DNA from: JAHDDW01 sp964648795
GTDB taxonomy: Bacteria; Actinomycetota; Acidimicrobiia; Acidimicrobiales; SZUA-35
Direction of reading: 5' to 3'
DNA: 42,290 nucleotides
Assembly (NCBI GenBank): GCA_964648795.1
Contig: CAZYMB010000013.1
Location: 1 to 42,290 of the forward strand
The position numbers and the translations under genes are program-made. The notes beneath the pieces were generated by a model. The model made no database searches. It was not told the origin of the DNA and was given only the letters and a program-made list of their open reading frames with translations. Every line of letters starts with the position of its first letter. Position 1 is the first letter of the stretch. This document shows positions 1 through 8,092 of this stretch, piece after piece.

Positions 1-1883
1 TCTAGCTTTTGTTGAGCTACCGGGTGCTCTGCTAGTAGTTGCGTCATTAAGTCTTGGTTGTTGTAGGTTTCTGGTGCGGCAAGTTGAGCCTCTAGATCTC
101 TTAACTTTTCTTCAGCCTTGACCGTGTGTTTCTCGAGCTTTCGAACTGATGCTTTCAGGTCTTTGGTTGCAGCGTTGCGGGTTTTGCGTTCCTGGGCTGA
201 AAGCTGGCGTTTAACTTTGGCAGAAGGCTCACTATTAGGCTTAGTTTCCTGAGTGGATAGTTTTTTACTCTTCTTCTTTTTGGCTGGCGCAATACCGCCC
301 GAGGTTCCTATTTCATCCAGAGAGTTAACTGTTCTAGTTGTCCCATTAACCACATCGACTATTACTTCGGCAGTGTTTCTAATCAAATACCTATCGTGTG
401 ACACCAACAACACTGTCCCTGGGTAGCTACGCAAAGCGTCCTCTAACAGATCACAACTGGCTAGATCTAAATGGTTTGTCGGCTCATCCAGAACTAGCAA
501 ATTCACCGGGTTACACATCACTTCTGCCAAGGCCAGCCTGGTGCGCTCCCCACCCGAAAGTTTTGCTACTTGGGTTTCTGCTCCTTCTCCGGAAAAGCCA
601 AATGATCCCAGTATGGTTCGCAGGTTTCTGTCGCCAGCTTTTTCTTTAACTTTCGATGAGAACTCGTCAATTACTGACATGTCGAGATTGAGCGCATCAA
701 CATGGTGTTGAGCAAAGTATGCGATATCTACATTGTTGCCAATCTCAACCTTGCCACCAATTTTATCTATCTCTCCAATCAATGTCTTAATAACCGTTGA
801 CTTGCCTGCACCATTAGCCCCAACAAGAGCAACTTTCTGGCCACGCTCAACCACGAGGTCAACTCCGGTTAACACAGGTTCACCGTCGTACCCAAGGCTT
901 GCATCTTCAATTTCCAAAACGATCCGAGAAGACCTTGGCGGGTCGGGATACCCGAACTTTAGTTTTAAGTCTTCAATCTTCGGCAACTCAATAATGTCGA
1001 TCTTTTCTAGAGCCTTCACACGGGACTGAACTTGCTTTGCTTTTGTTGCCTTGTAGCGGAACCGCTCGATAAAGCGCTCTTGTTGAGCTACTTTGCGAGC
1101 CTGATTAGCTGCAGCTGCTTCGATTATGGCTAAGCGTTCTTCACGCTCGACAACAAAGTCTGAGAAAGTGCCCACGTATTCTTGCGCTTCGCCGCCCGCT
1201 AGTTCGATAACTCTTTCTGCTACTGCGTCCATAAAGTCACGATCGTGCGACACAAACAATATGGCGCCTGACCATTGCGCTAGATAGTTCTCGAGCCAGG
1301 CAACAGATTCGATATCTAAATGGTTTGTCGGCTCATCGAGAACTAGCAAGTCAGGCTTTTGGAGCAACAAGCTGGCAAGGGCGGTGCGCATGCGCCAACC
1401 ACCAGAAAGCTCAGACACTAGAGAGTTCATTTGTTCGGCACTAAACCCGAGCGCTCCTAATATACGCTGTGCTTCAGACTCAAGCTGATAGCCGCCCACT
1501 GCCTCAAACTGCGACTGCAAAGTGCCATAGTTGTCGATCACATCGGCGTCGGTTGGGTTATCAGCCAAAGCTTGTTCAGCTTTGCGAAGCTTCTCGGCCA
1601 CAGCGTTTACCTCGGTAGCGCCTGACATTGTCTGAGCTATCACCGTCCCAGAGGCATGTTCGGTTAGTTCTTGTGGCAGATAGCCAATCAAATAGTCACT
1701 GGGTCTCGAAACCGAACCTGCCTCAGGCTCGGTCAGGCCAACAACCATCTCCAAAATGGTTGTCTTGCCTGCACCATTAGCACCAACAAGAGCAACCCGA
1801 CGACCTGGAGACAGCCGAAAAGTAACCCCAGAGAAGAGTTTTCTAGCACCATGAGATTTAGCCAGCTCAGAGACAGTTAACAC
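1..1883 (-). CDS. ABC-F family ATP-binding protein (ribosome-associated), 3' end beyond window
   Basis: This is a soluble duplicated ATP-binding-cassette protein of the ABC-F family. Such proteins bind the ribosomal E site and relieve stalled translation or protect against antibiotics. The first Walker A (GANGAGKTT) is near residues 34-42, with signature LSGGWRMR and LVLDEPTNHLD after it. The second half has GANGAGKST, LSGGERTR and another LVLDEPTNHLD. Between the halves lies the long charged linker typical of ABC-F. After the second domain comes a Lys-rich stretch and a predicted coiled coil, as in Uup-like members. There are no membrane segments, so it is not a transporter. The start is GTG at 1881-1883, because an in-frame TAG lies three codons upstream. 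The frame is still open after 627 codons at the window edge, so only a short C-terminus is missing. The exact subfamily (EttA, Uup, resistance type) cannot be fixed. Confidence 0.93.
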   Translation of the reverse strand, partial: MLTVSELAKSHGARKLFSGVTFRLSPGRRVALVGANGAGKTTILEMVVGLTEPEAGSVSRPSDYLIGYLPQELTEHASGTVIAQTMSGATEVNAVAEKLRKAEQALADNPTDADVIDNYGTLQSQFEAVGGYQLESEAQRILGALGFSAEQMNSLVSELSGGWRMRTALASLLLQKPDLLVLDEPTNHLDIESVAWLENYLAQWSGAILFVSHDRDFMDAVAERVIELAGGEAQEYVGTFSDFVVEREERLAIIEAAAANQARKVAQQERFIERFRYKATKAKQVQSRVKALEKIDIIELPKIEDLKLKFGYPDPPRSSRIVLEIEDASLGYDGEPVLTGVDLVVERGQKVALVGANGAGKSTVIKTLIGEIDKIGGKVEIGNNVDIAYFAQHHVDALNLDMSVIDEFSSKVKEKAGDRNLRTILGSFGFSGEGAETQVAKLSGGERTRLALAEVMCNPVNLLVLDEPTNHLDLASCDLLEDALRSYPGTVLLVSHDRYLIRNTAEVIVDVVNGTTRTVNSLDEIGTSGGIAPAKKKKSKKLSTQETKPNSEPSAKVKRQLSAQERKTRNAATKDLKASVRKLEKHTVKAEEKLRDLEAQLAAPETYNNQDLMTQLLAEHPVAQQKL

Positions 1884-1927
1884 AGGGCTCTAGTGTAGGT
1901 GGTATGTGCTGCAGGTAAACTGAACAT

Positions 1928-2110
1928 ATGGCGGAAAATGAGAATAACAAGAAGCATCCAGAGACTTTTCTTGAACATTTAGATCGCTGGCTAAAGAAAA
2001 AATCTGAAGACTTTCTAGATTCCGACAACGGCTGTGATGAAGCAGAAGATATAGCCGATCTAAATGATGACGATCTTGCATCTGTTAGGCATAACAATGT
2101 TTGTGATTGA
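1928..2110 (+). CDS. small acidic hypothetical protein (60 aa)
   Basis: I do not recognise this protein. It is 60 residues, highly charged, with a basic patch (WLKKKSEDFL) followed by an Asp/Glu-rich second half; there is no signal peptide or membrane segment. It starts 44 bases from the divergent ABC-F gene and is co-oriented with the lipoprotein gene downstream. The ribosome-binding site is weak (AGGT about 11 bases before ATG), which lowers confidence. It could be a small regulatory or adaptor protein, or a chance ORF in a short intergenic region. Confidence 0.45.
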   Translation: MAENENNKKHPETFLEHLDRWLKKKSEDFLDSDNGCDEAEDIADLNDDDLASVRHNNVCD

Positions 2111-2207
2111 ATTAGCGCTCGAGTTCGTACTCGATGGATTAAACTGGCTTCGTAAAAAAATGTTTGGAAAGTCTAAAGATGATCCGTCAGGTTCGCCAAC
2201 TAGCTAA
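2097..2207 (+). CDS. possible 36-residue amphipathic peptide overlapping both neighbours
   Basis: This short frame begins at ATG 2097, inside the last codons of the 60-residue ORF (14-base overlap, another frame), and ends at TAA 2205-2207, inside the start of the lipoprotein gene. The peptide has an amphipathic or hydrophobic first half (MFVIELALEFVLDGLNWL) followed by RKK and a polar tail. That pattern suits a membrane-surface peptide. TTAGG lies about 8 bases before the ATG. Nested overlaps at both ends suggest translational coupling, but an ORF this short can occur by chance. Confidence 0.3.
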   Translation: MFVIELALEFVLDGLNWLRKKMFGKSKDDPSGSPTS

Positions 2208-2985
2208 AACCACACTACTGGTTAGTGTCGCCGCCCTTACTATTGCTAGCTGCTCTTCTGAATCAGAAGAATCTACCGGCGAGTCTGTTATTACCGAGGA
2301 CGATTTGGGTTCTGAAACCAGTGATTCCACTGAAAGTACTGCGGTCGTGATCGACCCTGAGCCAGTGATCGGCAATATTGATTCAGGTCAACTGGTTGAA
2401 TCAACCAACTCTATTGGACGAACCTTTATGGACTCTGAACGAGTTGAACTTAGCTGGACAGAAGTAGACGACGCTATTAACTACCAGATCTACAGAACAC
2501 CAACTGACGAAGCCAACTTCAATACTTTGCCAGATGGCGACCTAGGTACTGCTGAAATAATTTATGAGGGCACTGATTTAGACTTCACCGATACTTCTGC
2601 AACGCCAGATACGTTCATAACTTACTTTGTAATTGCAGAAACTCAAGACGGTTCGTTTACAACACCTCGCTGGACTCAAGCTCTAACAACAGCCGATACA
2701 GAGCCGCCGTCTGACATTACCGGGCTTAGCGCAGAGATAACAGACCAAGGGGTGCTCCTCAATTGGGATCCATCAAGTGATAACTTAGAGTTCTCTAACT
2801 ACAATGTGACCTACATCTCCCCTGAAGGGGTATCTGATTATCTAGGTGGTGGAGGCGACATTGGCCAAACATCGTTTATTGATGCAAACCCACGAACCGG
2901 CGAGAACTTATACCGAGTTACTGCCAGCGATTTTCATGAGAATGTCTCTGACGCAACCGAAATCATAGTTACCTGGCCTGGGTAG
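2179..2985 (+). CDS. lipoprotein with two fibronectin-III-like domains
   Basis: This is a secreted, lipid-anchored protein of unknown specific role. The N-terminus is a lipoprotein signal: basic MIRQVRQLAK, a hydrophobic core, and lipobox I-A-S-C with the modified Cys near residue 25. A Ser/Glu/Thr-rich low-complexity linker follows to about residue 75. Two beta-rich segments (about 90-180 and 185-265) look like fibronectin type III domains, with VELSW near the start of the first, EPPSDITGLSAE leading into the second, and LLNWDPSSDN. I chose ATG 2179 rather than the in-frame TTG at 2164, because GGAAAG lies seven bases upstream of the ATG and the signal peptide then starts normally. The acidic composition fits an extracytoplasmic protein. 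Ligand and pathway are unknown. Confidence 0.8.
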   Translation: MIRQVRQLAKTTLLVSVAALTIASCSSESEESTGESVITEDDLGSETSDSTESTAVVIDPEPVIGNIDSGQLVESTNSIGRTFMDSERVELSWTEVDDAINYQIYRTPTDEANFNTLPDGDLGTAEIIYEGTDLDFTDTSATPDTFITYFVIAETQDGSFTTPRWTQALTTADTEPPSDITGLSAEITDQGVLLNWDPSSDNLEFSNYNVTYISPEGVSDYLGGGGDIGQTSFIDANPRTGENLYRVTASDFHENVSDATEIIVTWPG

Positions 2986-3048
2986 ATTAGCTACTTAACG
3001 ACTAGCACCTATTTGACCCTGCGGTCCACATGCCGGCTTACATAGACC

Positions 3049-3099
3049 AAAACAGAAAAGGCCGGCGCCTTTGCTGAGTTAACAGCACCGACACCGGCC
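3049..3099 (-). terminator. Rho-independent terminator of groEL
   Basis: Read on the minus strand, GGCCGG (3094-3099) pairs with CCGGCC (3060-3065), extended by further pairs, and an inner stem TGCTG/CAGCA closes a TTAACT loop. The stem is followed by TTTTCTGTTTT. It starts 28 bases after the groEL stop and fits an intrinsic terminator for the groES-groEL transcript. Confidence 0.85.
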
Positions 3100-3126
3100 A
3101 ATTGATTAGTTCAAAGTGAACTGGGC

Positions 3127-4758
3127 TTACATCATGCCGCCCATGCCACCCATATCTGGCATAGCAGGAGCTGCACCAGCTTCTTCTGGCTTATCAGCTA
3201 CAAGTGACTCGGTTGTTAACACTAGAGACGCAATTGAAGCTGCGTTCTGCAACGCTGCTCTAGTTACCTTCGCAGGGTCAGTAACACCAGCATCCATTAG
3301 GTCTACAACTTCACCAGTAGCGGCGTTGAGTCCCATGTTTCCTGTTGCTTCTTCTACCTTTTGAACCCAGATAGCGCCTTCAAGACCAGCGTTGTCTGCA
3401 ATTAGTCTTGCTGGAGCTTCAAGAGCTGACCATACAGAACGAGCACCAGTCTCTTCATCACCAGTTAGGTTCTTTAGAGAAGCCTCAACAACTGGACGTG
3501 AACGTAGAAGCGCTGTACCACCACCGGCAACAACACCTTCTTCTAGAGCTGCACGAGTTGCTGACAAAGCGTCTTCAATTCTGTGCTTCTTCTCTTTAAG
3601 TTCAACTTCAGTAGCTGCGCCAACTTTAACAACGGCAACGCCACCAGCGAGTTTCGCTAGTCGTTCCTGTAGTTTTTCACGATCCCAATCAGAATCGGTG
3701 TTGTCAATTTCAGCCTTGATCTGGTTAACTCGACCCTCAACATCATTCTTGTCACCGGCACCCTCAATAATTGTTGTGGTGTCCTTTGTGATGATGACTT
3801 TGCGGGCAGTTCCCAACATGTCAGTTGTTACTGCATCTAGCTTTAGGCCAACTTCTTCGGCGATAACTTGGCCACCGGTTAGAACAGCCATGTCTTCTAG
3901 CATTGCTTTGCGACGCTCACCGAAACCAGGAGCCTTAACAGCTGCAGTTACGAAAGTTCCACGGATCTTGTTAACTACCAAAGTAGCAAGAGCTTCGCCC
4001 TCGATATCTTCGGCAATAATTACAAGCTGCTTACCAGACTGCATAACGGCTTCAAGAACAGGAAGCATTTCCTGAACAGAAGTGATCTTGCCCTGGTTGA
4101 ACAGGATGTACGGATCGTCGATAACTGCTTCTTGACGCTCAGCGTCAGTCACGAAGTATGGAGAGATGTAGCCCTTATCGAACTGCATACCTTCGGTGAA
4201 CTCAAGTTCTAGACCGAAAGTGTTTGACTCTTCAATAGTTACAACACCGTCTTTACCTACCTTGTCGATAGCGTCAGCCAGAACCTGACCTACGCTTTCG
4301 TCGGCAGCAGAGATAGCAGCAACTTGTGCGATCTCTTCTTTAGTGTCGATTTCTTTGGCTGACTTAGCGATCTCGGCAACAGCAGCTTGTACTGCAGCTT
4401 CGATACCCTTCTTAAGGCTCATTGGGTTAGCTCCAGCAGCTACGTTACGTAGGCCTTCACGGATAAGCGCCTGAGCAAGAACAGTCGCTGTTGTTGTTCC
4501 GTCACCGGCAACATCGTTTGTCTTGGTAGCTACCTCTTTAACAAGCTGAGCACCCATGTTTTCAAATGGGTCTTCTAGCTCGATTTCTCGTGCAATTGAT
4601 ACACCGTCATTTGTAATGGTTGGCGCACCAAACTTCTTTTCGAGAACAACGTTACGTCCCTTGGGCCCAAGTGTTACCTTCACTGCATCTGCTAGCTGGT
4701 TAACACCCGCCTCAAGACTACGACGTGCCTCTTCGTCAAACTTCAATAGTTTTGGCAT
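3127..4758 (-). CDS. groEL: chaperonin GroEL (60 kDa subunit)
   Basis: ATP-driven cytosolic folding chamber, working as a 14-mer with the GroES lid. The 543-residue length is standard. Visible family features are KVTLGPKGRNVVLEKKFGAP in the first 50 residues, GDGTTTATVLAQ for nucleotide binding, the conserved AAVEEGVVAGGG-type segment here as AALEEGVVAGGGTALL, and a C-terminal Gly-Met tail (GGMGGMM). It has a good ribosome-binding site (GGAAG about eight bases before ATG). It lies 28 bases after groES and shares its CIRCE-controlled promoter. It is the only groEL in the window; many actinobacteria carry a second copy elsewhere. Confidence 0.99.
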   Translation of the reverse strand: MPKLLKFDEEARRSLEAGVNQLADAVKVTLGPKGRNVVLEKKFGAPTITNDGVSIAREIELEDPFENMGAQLVKEVATKTNDVAGDGTTTATVLAQALIREGLRNVAAGANPMSLKKGIEAAVQAAVAEIAKSAKEIDTKEEIAQVAAISAADESVGQVLADAIDKVGKDGVVTIEESNTFGLELEFTEGMQFDKGYISPYFVTDAERQEAVIDDPYILFNQGKITSVQEMLPVLEAVMQSGKQLVIIAEDIEGEALATLVVNKIRGTFVTAAVKAPGFGERRKAMLEDMAVLTGGQVIAEEVGLKLDAVTTDMLGTARKVIITKDTTTIIEGAGDKNDVEGRVNQIKAEIDNTDSDWDREKLQERLAKLAGGVAVVKVGAATEVELKEKKHRIEDALSATRAALEEGVVAGGGTALLRSRPVVEASLKNLTGDEETGARSVWSALEAPARLIADNAGLEGAIWVQKVEEATGNMGLNAATGEVVDLMDAGVTDPAKVTRAALQNAASIASLVLTTESLVADKPEEAGAAPAMPDMGGMGGMM

Positions 4759-4786
4759 TGATCATTCTTCCTTTACTCTAAATCTC

Positions 4787-5074
4787 TTACTTAACTACCG
4801 CTAGGACGTCACGTGCTGAAAGAATCAACAGGTCGTCACCTTCGATTGTTATTTCTGTGCCGCCATACTTTGAGTAGACGACAACGTCACCAGTAGCTAC
4901 ATCCATTGGGATAAGTTCACCGTTCTCAGAACGACGACCCTCTCCAACAGCCATAACGTCACCTTGTTGTGGCTTCTCTTTGGCAGTGTCTGGGATCACT
5001 AGACCAGAAGCCGTTGTAGCCTCTGCATCTTGTGGCTTAACGACGATACGATCGTCGAGTGGTTTTAGGTTCAT
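4787..5074 (-). CDS. groES: co-chaperonin GroES
   Basis: Ten-kilodalton lid of the GroEL chamber, forming a heptamer. It has 95 residues, with the typical opening LKPLDDRIVVKP, the mobile loop region around residues 16-35, and the conserved VVYSKYGGTEI segment. GGAG lies seven bases before the ATG. The 5' untranslated region of about 100 bases contains the CIRCE operator, so expression should be repressed by HrcA and induced by heat or misfolded protein. Confidence 0.99.
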   Translation of the reverse strand: MNLKPLDDRIVVKPQDAEATTASGLVIPDTAKEKPQQGDVMAVGEGRRSENGELIPMDVATGDVVVYSKYGGTEITIEGDDLLILSARDVLAVVK

Positions 5075-5181
5075 TAGAACTCCATTTGTTTCTATGTTTA
5101 ATAAATGAACTGATAGTTATTACTTGCCTGAATAGGTAGTTACCATTAATAAACAACTACCAGTCCAGCCCCAGAGCCCAA

Positions 5182-5208
5182 TTAGCACTCAAACCCTGAG
5201 AGTGCTAA
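5182..5208. promoter_or_regulatory. CIRCE operator (HrcA binding site)
   Basis: A perfect inverted repeat TTAGCACTC, nine-base spacer, GAGTGCTAA, matching the CIRCE consensus exactly. It lies 108 bases upstream of the groES start. The heat-shock repressor HrcA binds this element in many bacteria, including actinobacteria. The hrcA gene is not in the window. Confidence 0.97.
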
Positions 5209-5321
5209 GACTATCTGGATGGTCTGACAATACAACTAGAAAGGGTGCAATCAGTCCAAGATTAATCCACCGATCAAAATGACTAGTCCAGCTGACGATG
5301 TGCCAAATTCCGAGGCTAAAA

Positions 5322-6212
5322 CTAGCCGCCTGCGAGCTGTCTAATAGCGATAGGCCCCAGGATGATTACAAACAGAGCTGGAAGCATGCAAAAAACCATT
5401 GGGAAGGTCATCTTTACAGGTAGCTTTAACGCTGCTTCTTCGGCCTCAAGCTTTTGGAGCTTACGCATATGTTCACTCTGAGTACGTAAAACCTTAGCAA
5501 TAGGAACACCCAAAGTGTCTGCTTGACGCATTGCGGCGACAAACTGGCGTACTTCAGGAACCTCTGTACGTTCCCCAATTTGTTCCAACGCGTCGCCTCG
5601 CTGAAGACCTAATCTCATAGCCCTGATAGACCTAGCAAACTCATCAACCAAAGGACCTTCAGAACTTGAAACAAGCTTACGCAACGCGCTATCAAAGCCA
5701 AGACCCGCTTCGACTACAACTGTCAGCTGGTCAAGAGTCTCAGGAAGACTCGAACGGATAGCATCCTGTCGTTCTTCAGCTTTCCTGTTAATTACAGCGT
5801 CGGGTGCGACAAAACCAATAGCTCCAACACCAACAGATAGCAAGAGACGGTTTGTCAATGTCTCTATCGGGAGAAAGAGCAGGGCAAATACGAATAGAAA
5901 AATCGCTCCAACAAATTTAGCCACCAGGATGGCTTCAATTCGCCAACTTTCAGACAACCCAGCTATTACAAGCTTCTTAGAGAACTTCTGAGAAAGACCT
6001 TCCGGAGTAGCCCTAAACGCACGCTGATAGAGCCCTTCCCAAACTGGTCTGAGTAGTCGCTCTATACTCGATCCACTCAGTTGATTCTGACGAAAATCGC
6101 CGACCCCAGCCTGTCTCGGTTGGATCGAAAAACTGATGTCTCTACGTGGCCAAACCGCGTAAAATAAAAGCCCGAGAGCTGCGATAACAATGGAACTACC
6201 AATCCAGATCAT
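5322..6212 (-). CDS. tadC: Tad pilus inner-membrane platform protein TadC
   Basis: This is a type II secretion F-domain protein, one of the two membrane platform proteins of Tad/Flp pilus assembly. Of its 296 residues, the first about 22 form a membrane segment. Two more hydrophobic pairs lie near 95-135 and 270-292, flanking the cytoplasmic four-helix F domain (SLPETLDQLTVVVEAGLGFD, then LGVPIAKVLRTQSEHMR). It overlaps the preceding VWA-tadB gene by one base (TAATG), so the two are translationally coupled and probably act as a pair. It is the last gene of the cpaB-cpaE-tadA-tadB-tadC operon. Confidence 0.92.
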   Translation of the reverse strand: MIWIGSSIVIAALGLLFYAVWPRRDISFSIQPRQAGVGDFRQNQLSGSSIERLLRPVWEGLYQRAFRATPEGLSQKFSKKLVIAGLSESWRIEAILVAKFVGAIFLFVFALLFLPIETLTNRLLLSVGVGAIGFVAPDAVINRKAEERQDAIRSSLPETLDQLTVVVEAGLGFDSALRKLVSSSEGPLVDEFARSIRAMRLGLQRGDALEQIGERTEVPEVRQFVAAMRQADTLGVPIAKVLRTQSEHMRKLQKLEAEEAALKLPVKMTFPMVFCMLPALFVIILGPIAIRQLAGG

Positions 6213-8092
6213 TATGGGGTAACCGCCTTAACCATTTTCCATAGCCAAGCGCCACCGACACCCAGAAGGACCAGTTCAACACCAATCACCACAAACGTTA
6301 ATGGTTCTCCACCTAGTCCTTCAAAGTATGTTGGGTTAACGATAGCTATCGCAACCAAAAGCAGGGGGGGTAACGCAAACAGAACACTGGCGGACATCTT
6401 TCCTTCTGCAGCCAGCGCACCAACCTGGGCGCGCAGTGTAATTCTCTCACGAATAGTAGTTCCAACTGACTCCAAAACTTCGACTAGGTCACCACCAACT
6501 GATTGATTGATCTCAATAGCGTCTATAACCCACGTCATATCGTCACTATTAATTCGGCCGGCCATCTCACGCAGAGACTTAACCAGGTTGCCACCTATAC
6601 GGGACTCAACCAGTACTCGATGAAGCTCAATCCCAAGAGGATCTTCTACTTCTGCTGAGGTTGCCACTAGAGCCTGCTGAAGCGAGAAGCCTGCTTTAAG
6701 CGTATTGGCCAAAATACTTATGAAATCAGGAAGTTGAGCTGAAATAGCTTTTTCTCTCTGCCAAGCCTTAAAGGCAACAAACACCCGAGGTAACATTGCA
6801 AACACAACCGCCAGTACAATCCCAACAATAATGTTGACCTGAGTTAAACCAACAAGGAAACCAACAACCCCGGCGCCACCCATCATCAGAATGAGTTCAC
6901 CAACTCGAATACCAATTGAAGCTCTCTCAAGTAAATCAGCTAGACCACCAGCAGAGTCACTGTCTCCAATGGCCTCTTCTAGTTTCTTAGCTGCACCAAT
7001 CCGTAAATCGGTGAAGGCATCAATCTTAGATTCTGCACTAGCGTTTCCAAAGGTTCTAACTGCAGCCGATGCAGCCTTGGACTCACGACCTGCCATTAAA
7101 GCAATGACTACTCCAAGAATAGAAAGAACTACGAGTGCTGCACCTACGTACAACGCCCATGCTCCACCAAATACTGAGTTAGCCTCACCACCATCAAAAA
7201 CGACCGGGTCAGGCTGAGGACGTAAGGCTGCTCTGGCTTCAGAAATCACAGCAACATCTCGAGTAAAACTAAACACTCCACCCTCGTTAGTTTCAACCCT
7301 GATAGCCAAATTCCCAGATGTTCCAATACCGGGAGGAAGTGTAACTACAAACTGCTCACTCAAGTTTGCAGCTAAGCCATCAAGAATAGAACTAAGATCA
7401 TCAATGCTGGAGGCTTGGAAAACGCTTCCATTGTTTCCAACTAAAGTACTCAGATTTCCAACACTGGACTCATCGGTGTCAATTGAAATCGCATTTAAAC
7501 TGGCCGACGAACCTTCGAGAGTACTTGTTACTCCTTGAAGAGTCGCTTGCGAAACAGTATCGCCGCCATCGGTTATGACCAAAACTATAGAAGACCCAGC
7601 CCCCCCATTTTCTACGGTAGCGAAGTTAGCGTCTTGTGAGTTTAATGCCTCTACGATTCCGTCATAGAGAGCTGTCTCTCCATTTGCTTGAAGAGAATCT
7701 ATCGCTGCTACTACTGAATTTTTATCAGTTGTAGCTTCCTGGACCAGGTTCGCTTGACTTCCAAAAGATACGAGCGAAATTGGAGTACCATCTGGGACCG
7801 AATTCACTAAGGAAATTGCAGATTCCTTTGCTACCTGGAGCGGTTCACCTTCCATAGATCCCGAAACATCAAACGCAATTGAAACAGTAAGGTCTTGAGA
7901 AGTTTCCTGAGCGAGCTCAAATTCTTCAACCGAAGCACCATCGAACTGAACCGTCAGGCCATCGCGGACTTCATCGACACCAAGTTGACCACCAGCATCA
8001 GGTGACCGAAACCTAAATTGAAGGCCTCCTTCTTCAGAATTAGAAACTCCAGCAACCTCTAAAGAACCAGAGATAGATTGCAAACGAATCAT
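6212..8092 (-). CDS. tadB: fusion protein: von Willebrand factor A domain plus TadB-type F domain
   Basis: In its 626 residues, this protein joins a VWA domain to the Tad platform protein TadB. The metal-ion-dependent adhesion site is complete to the eye: DVSGSM at 75-80, a conserved Thr near 140 and LVITDGGDT at about 171-179. A membrane helix lies near 311-333. The C-terminal half holds the F domain (AQLPDFISILANTLKAGFSL and the IEINQSVGGDL segment) with further hydrophobic helices around 400-440 and 570-620. I see no signal peptide before the VWA domain, so its side of the membrane is unclear. The start overlaps the tadA stop by one base (TAATG). VWA-TadB fusions are, to my knowledge, seen in other actinobacteria; I infer a surface-adhesion or force-sensing role. 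Confidence 0.9.
   Translation of the reverse strand: MIRLQSISGSLEVAGVSNSEEGGLQFRFRSPDAGGQLGVDEVRDGLTVQFDGASVEEFELAQETSQDLTVSIAFDVSGSMEGEPLQVAKESAISLVNSVPDGTPISLVSFGSQANLVQEATTDKNSVVAAIDSLQANGETALYDGIVEALNSQDANFATVENGGAGSSIVLVITDGGDTVSQATLQGVTSTLEGSSASLNAISIDTDESSVGNLSTLVGNNGSVFQASSIDDLSSILDGLAANLSEQFVVTLPPGIGTSGNLAIRVETNEGGVFSFTRDVAVISEARAALRPQPDPVVFDGGEANSVFGGAWALYVGAALVVLSILGVVIALMAGRESKAASAAVRTFGNASAESKIDAFTDLRIGAAKKLEEAIGDSDSAGGLADLLERASIGIRVGELILMMGGAGVVGFLVGLTQVNIIVGIVLAVVFAMLPRVFVAFKAWQREKAISAQLPDFISILANTLKAGFSLQQALVATSAEVEDPLGIELHRVLVESRIGGNLVKSLREMAGRINSDDMTWVIDAIEINQSVGGDLVEVLESVGTTIRERITLRAQVGALAAEGKMSASVLFALPPLLLVAIAIVNPTYFEGLGGEPLTFVVIGVELVLLGVGGAWLWKMVKAVTP

Noticed and set aside
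3392..4075. Long plus-strand ORF (227 codons) across groEL
   Set aside because: A shadow of the groEL frame on the other strand, with no family pattern.
5240..5305. Hydrophobic pilin-like peptide (ending GLVILIGGLILD) after tadC
   Set aside because: No usable start codon before the hydrophobic part, too short for a Flp pilin and no prepilin cleavage motif.
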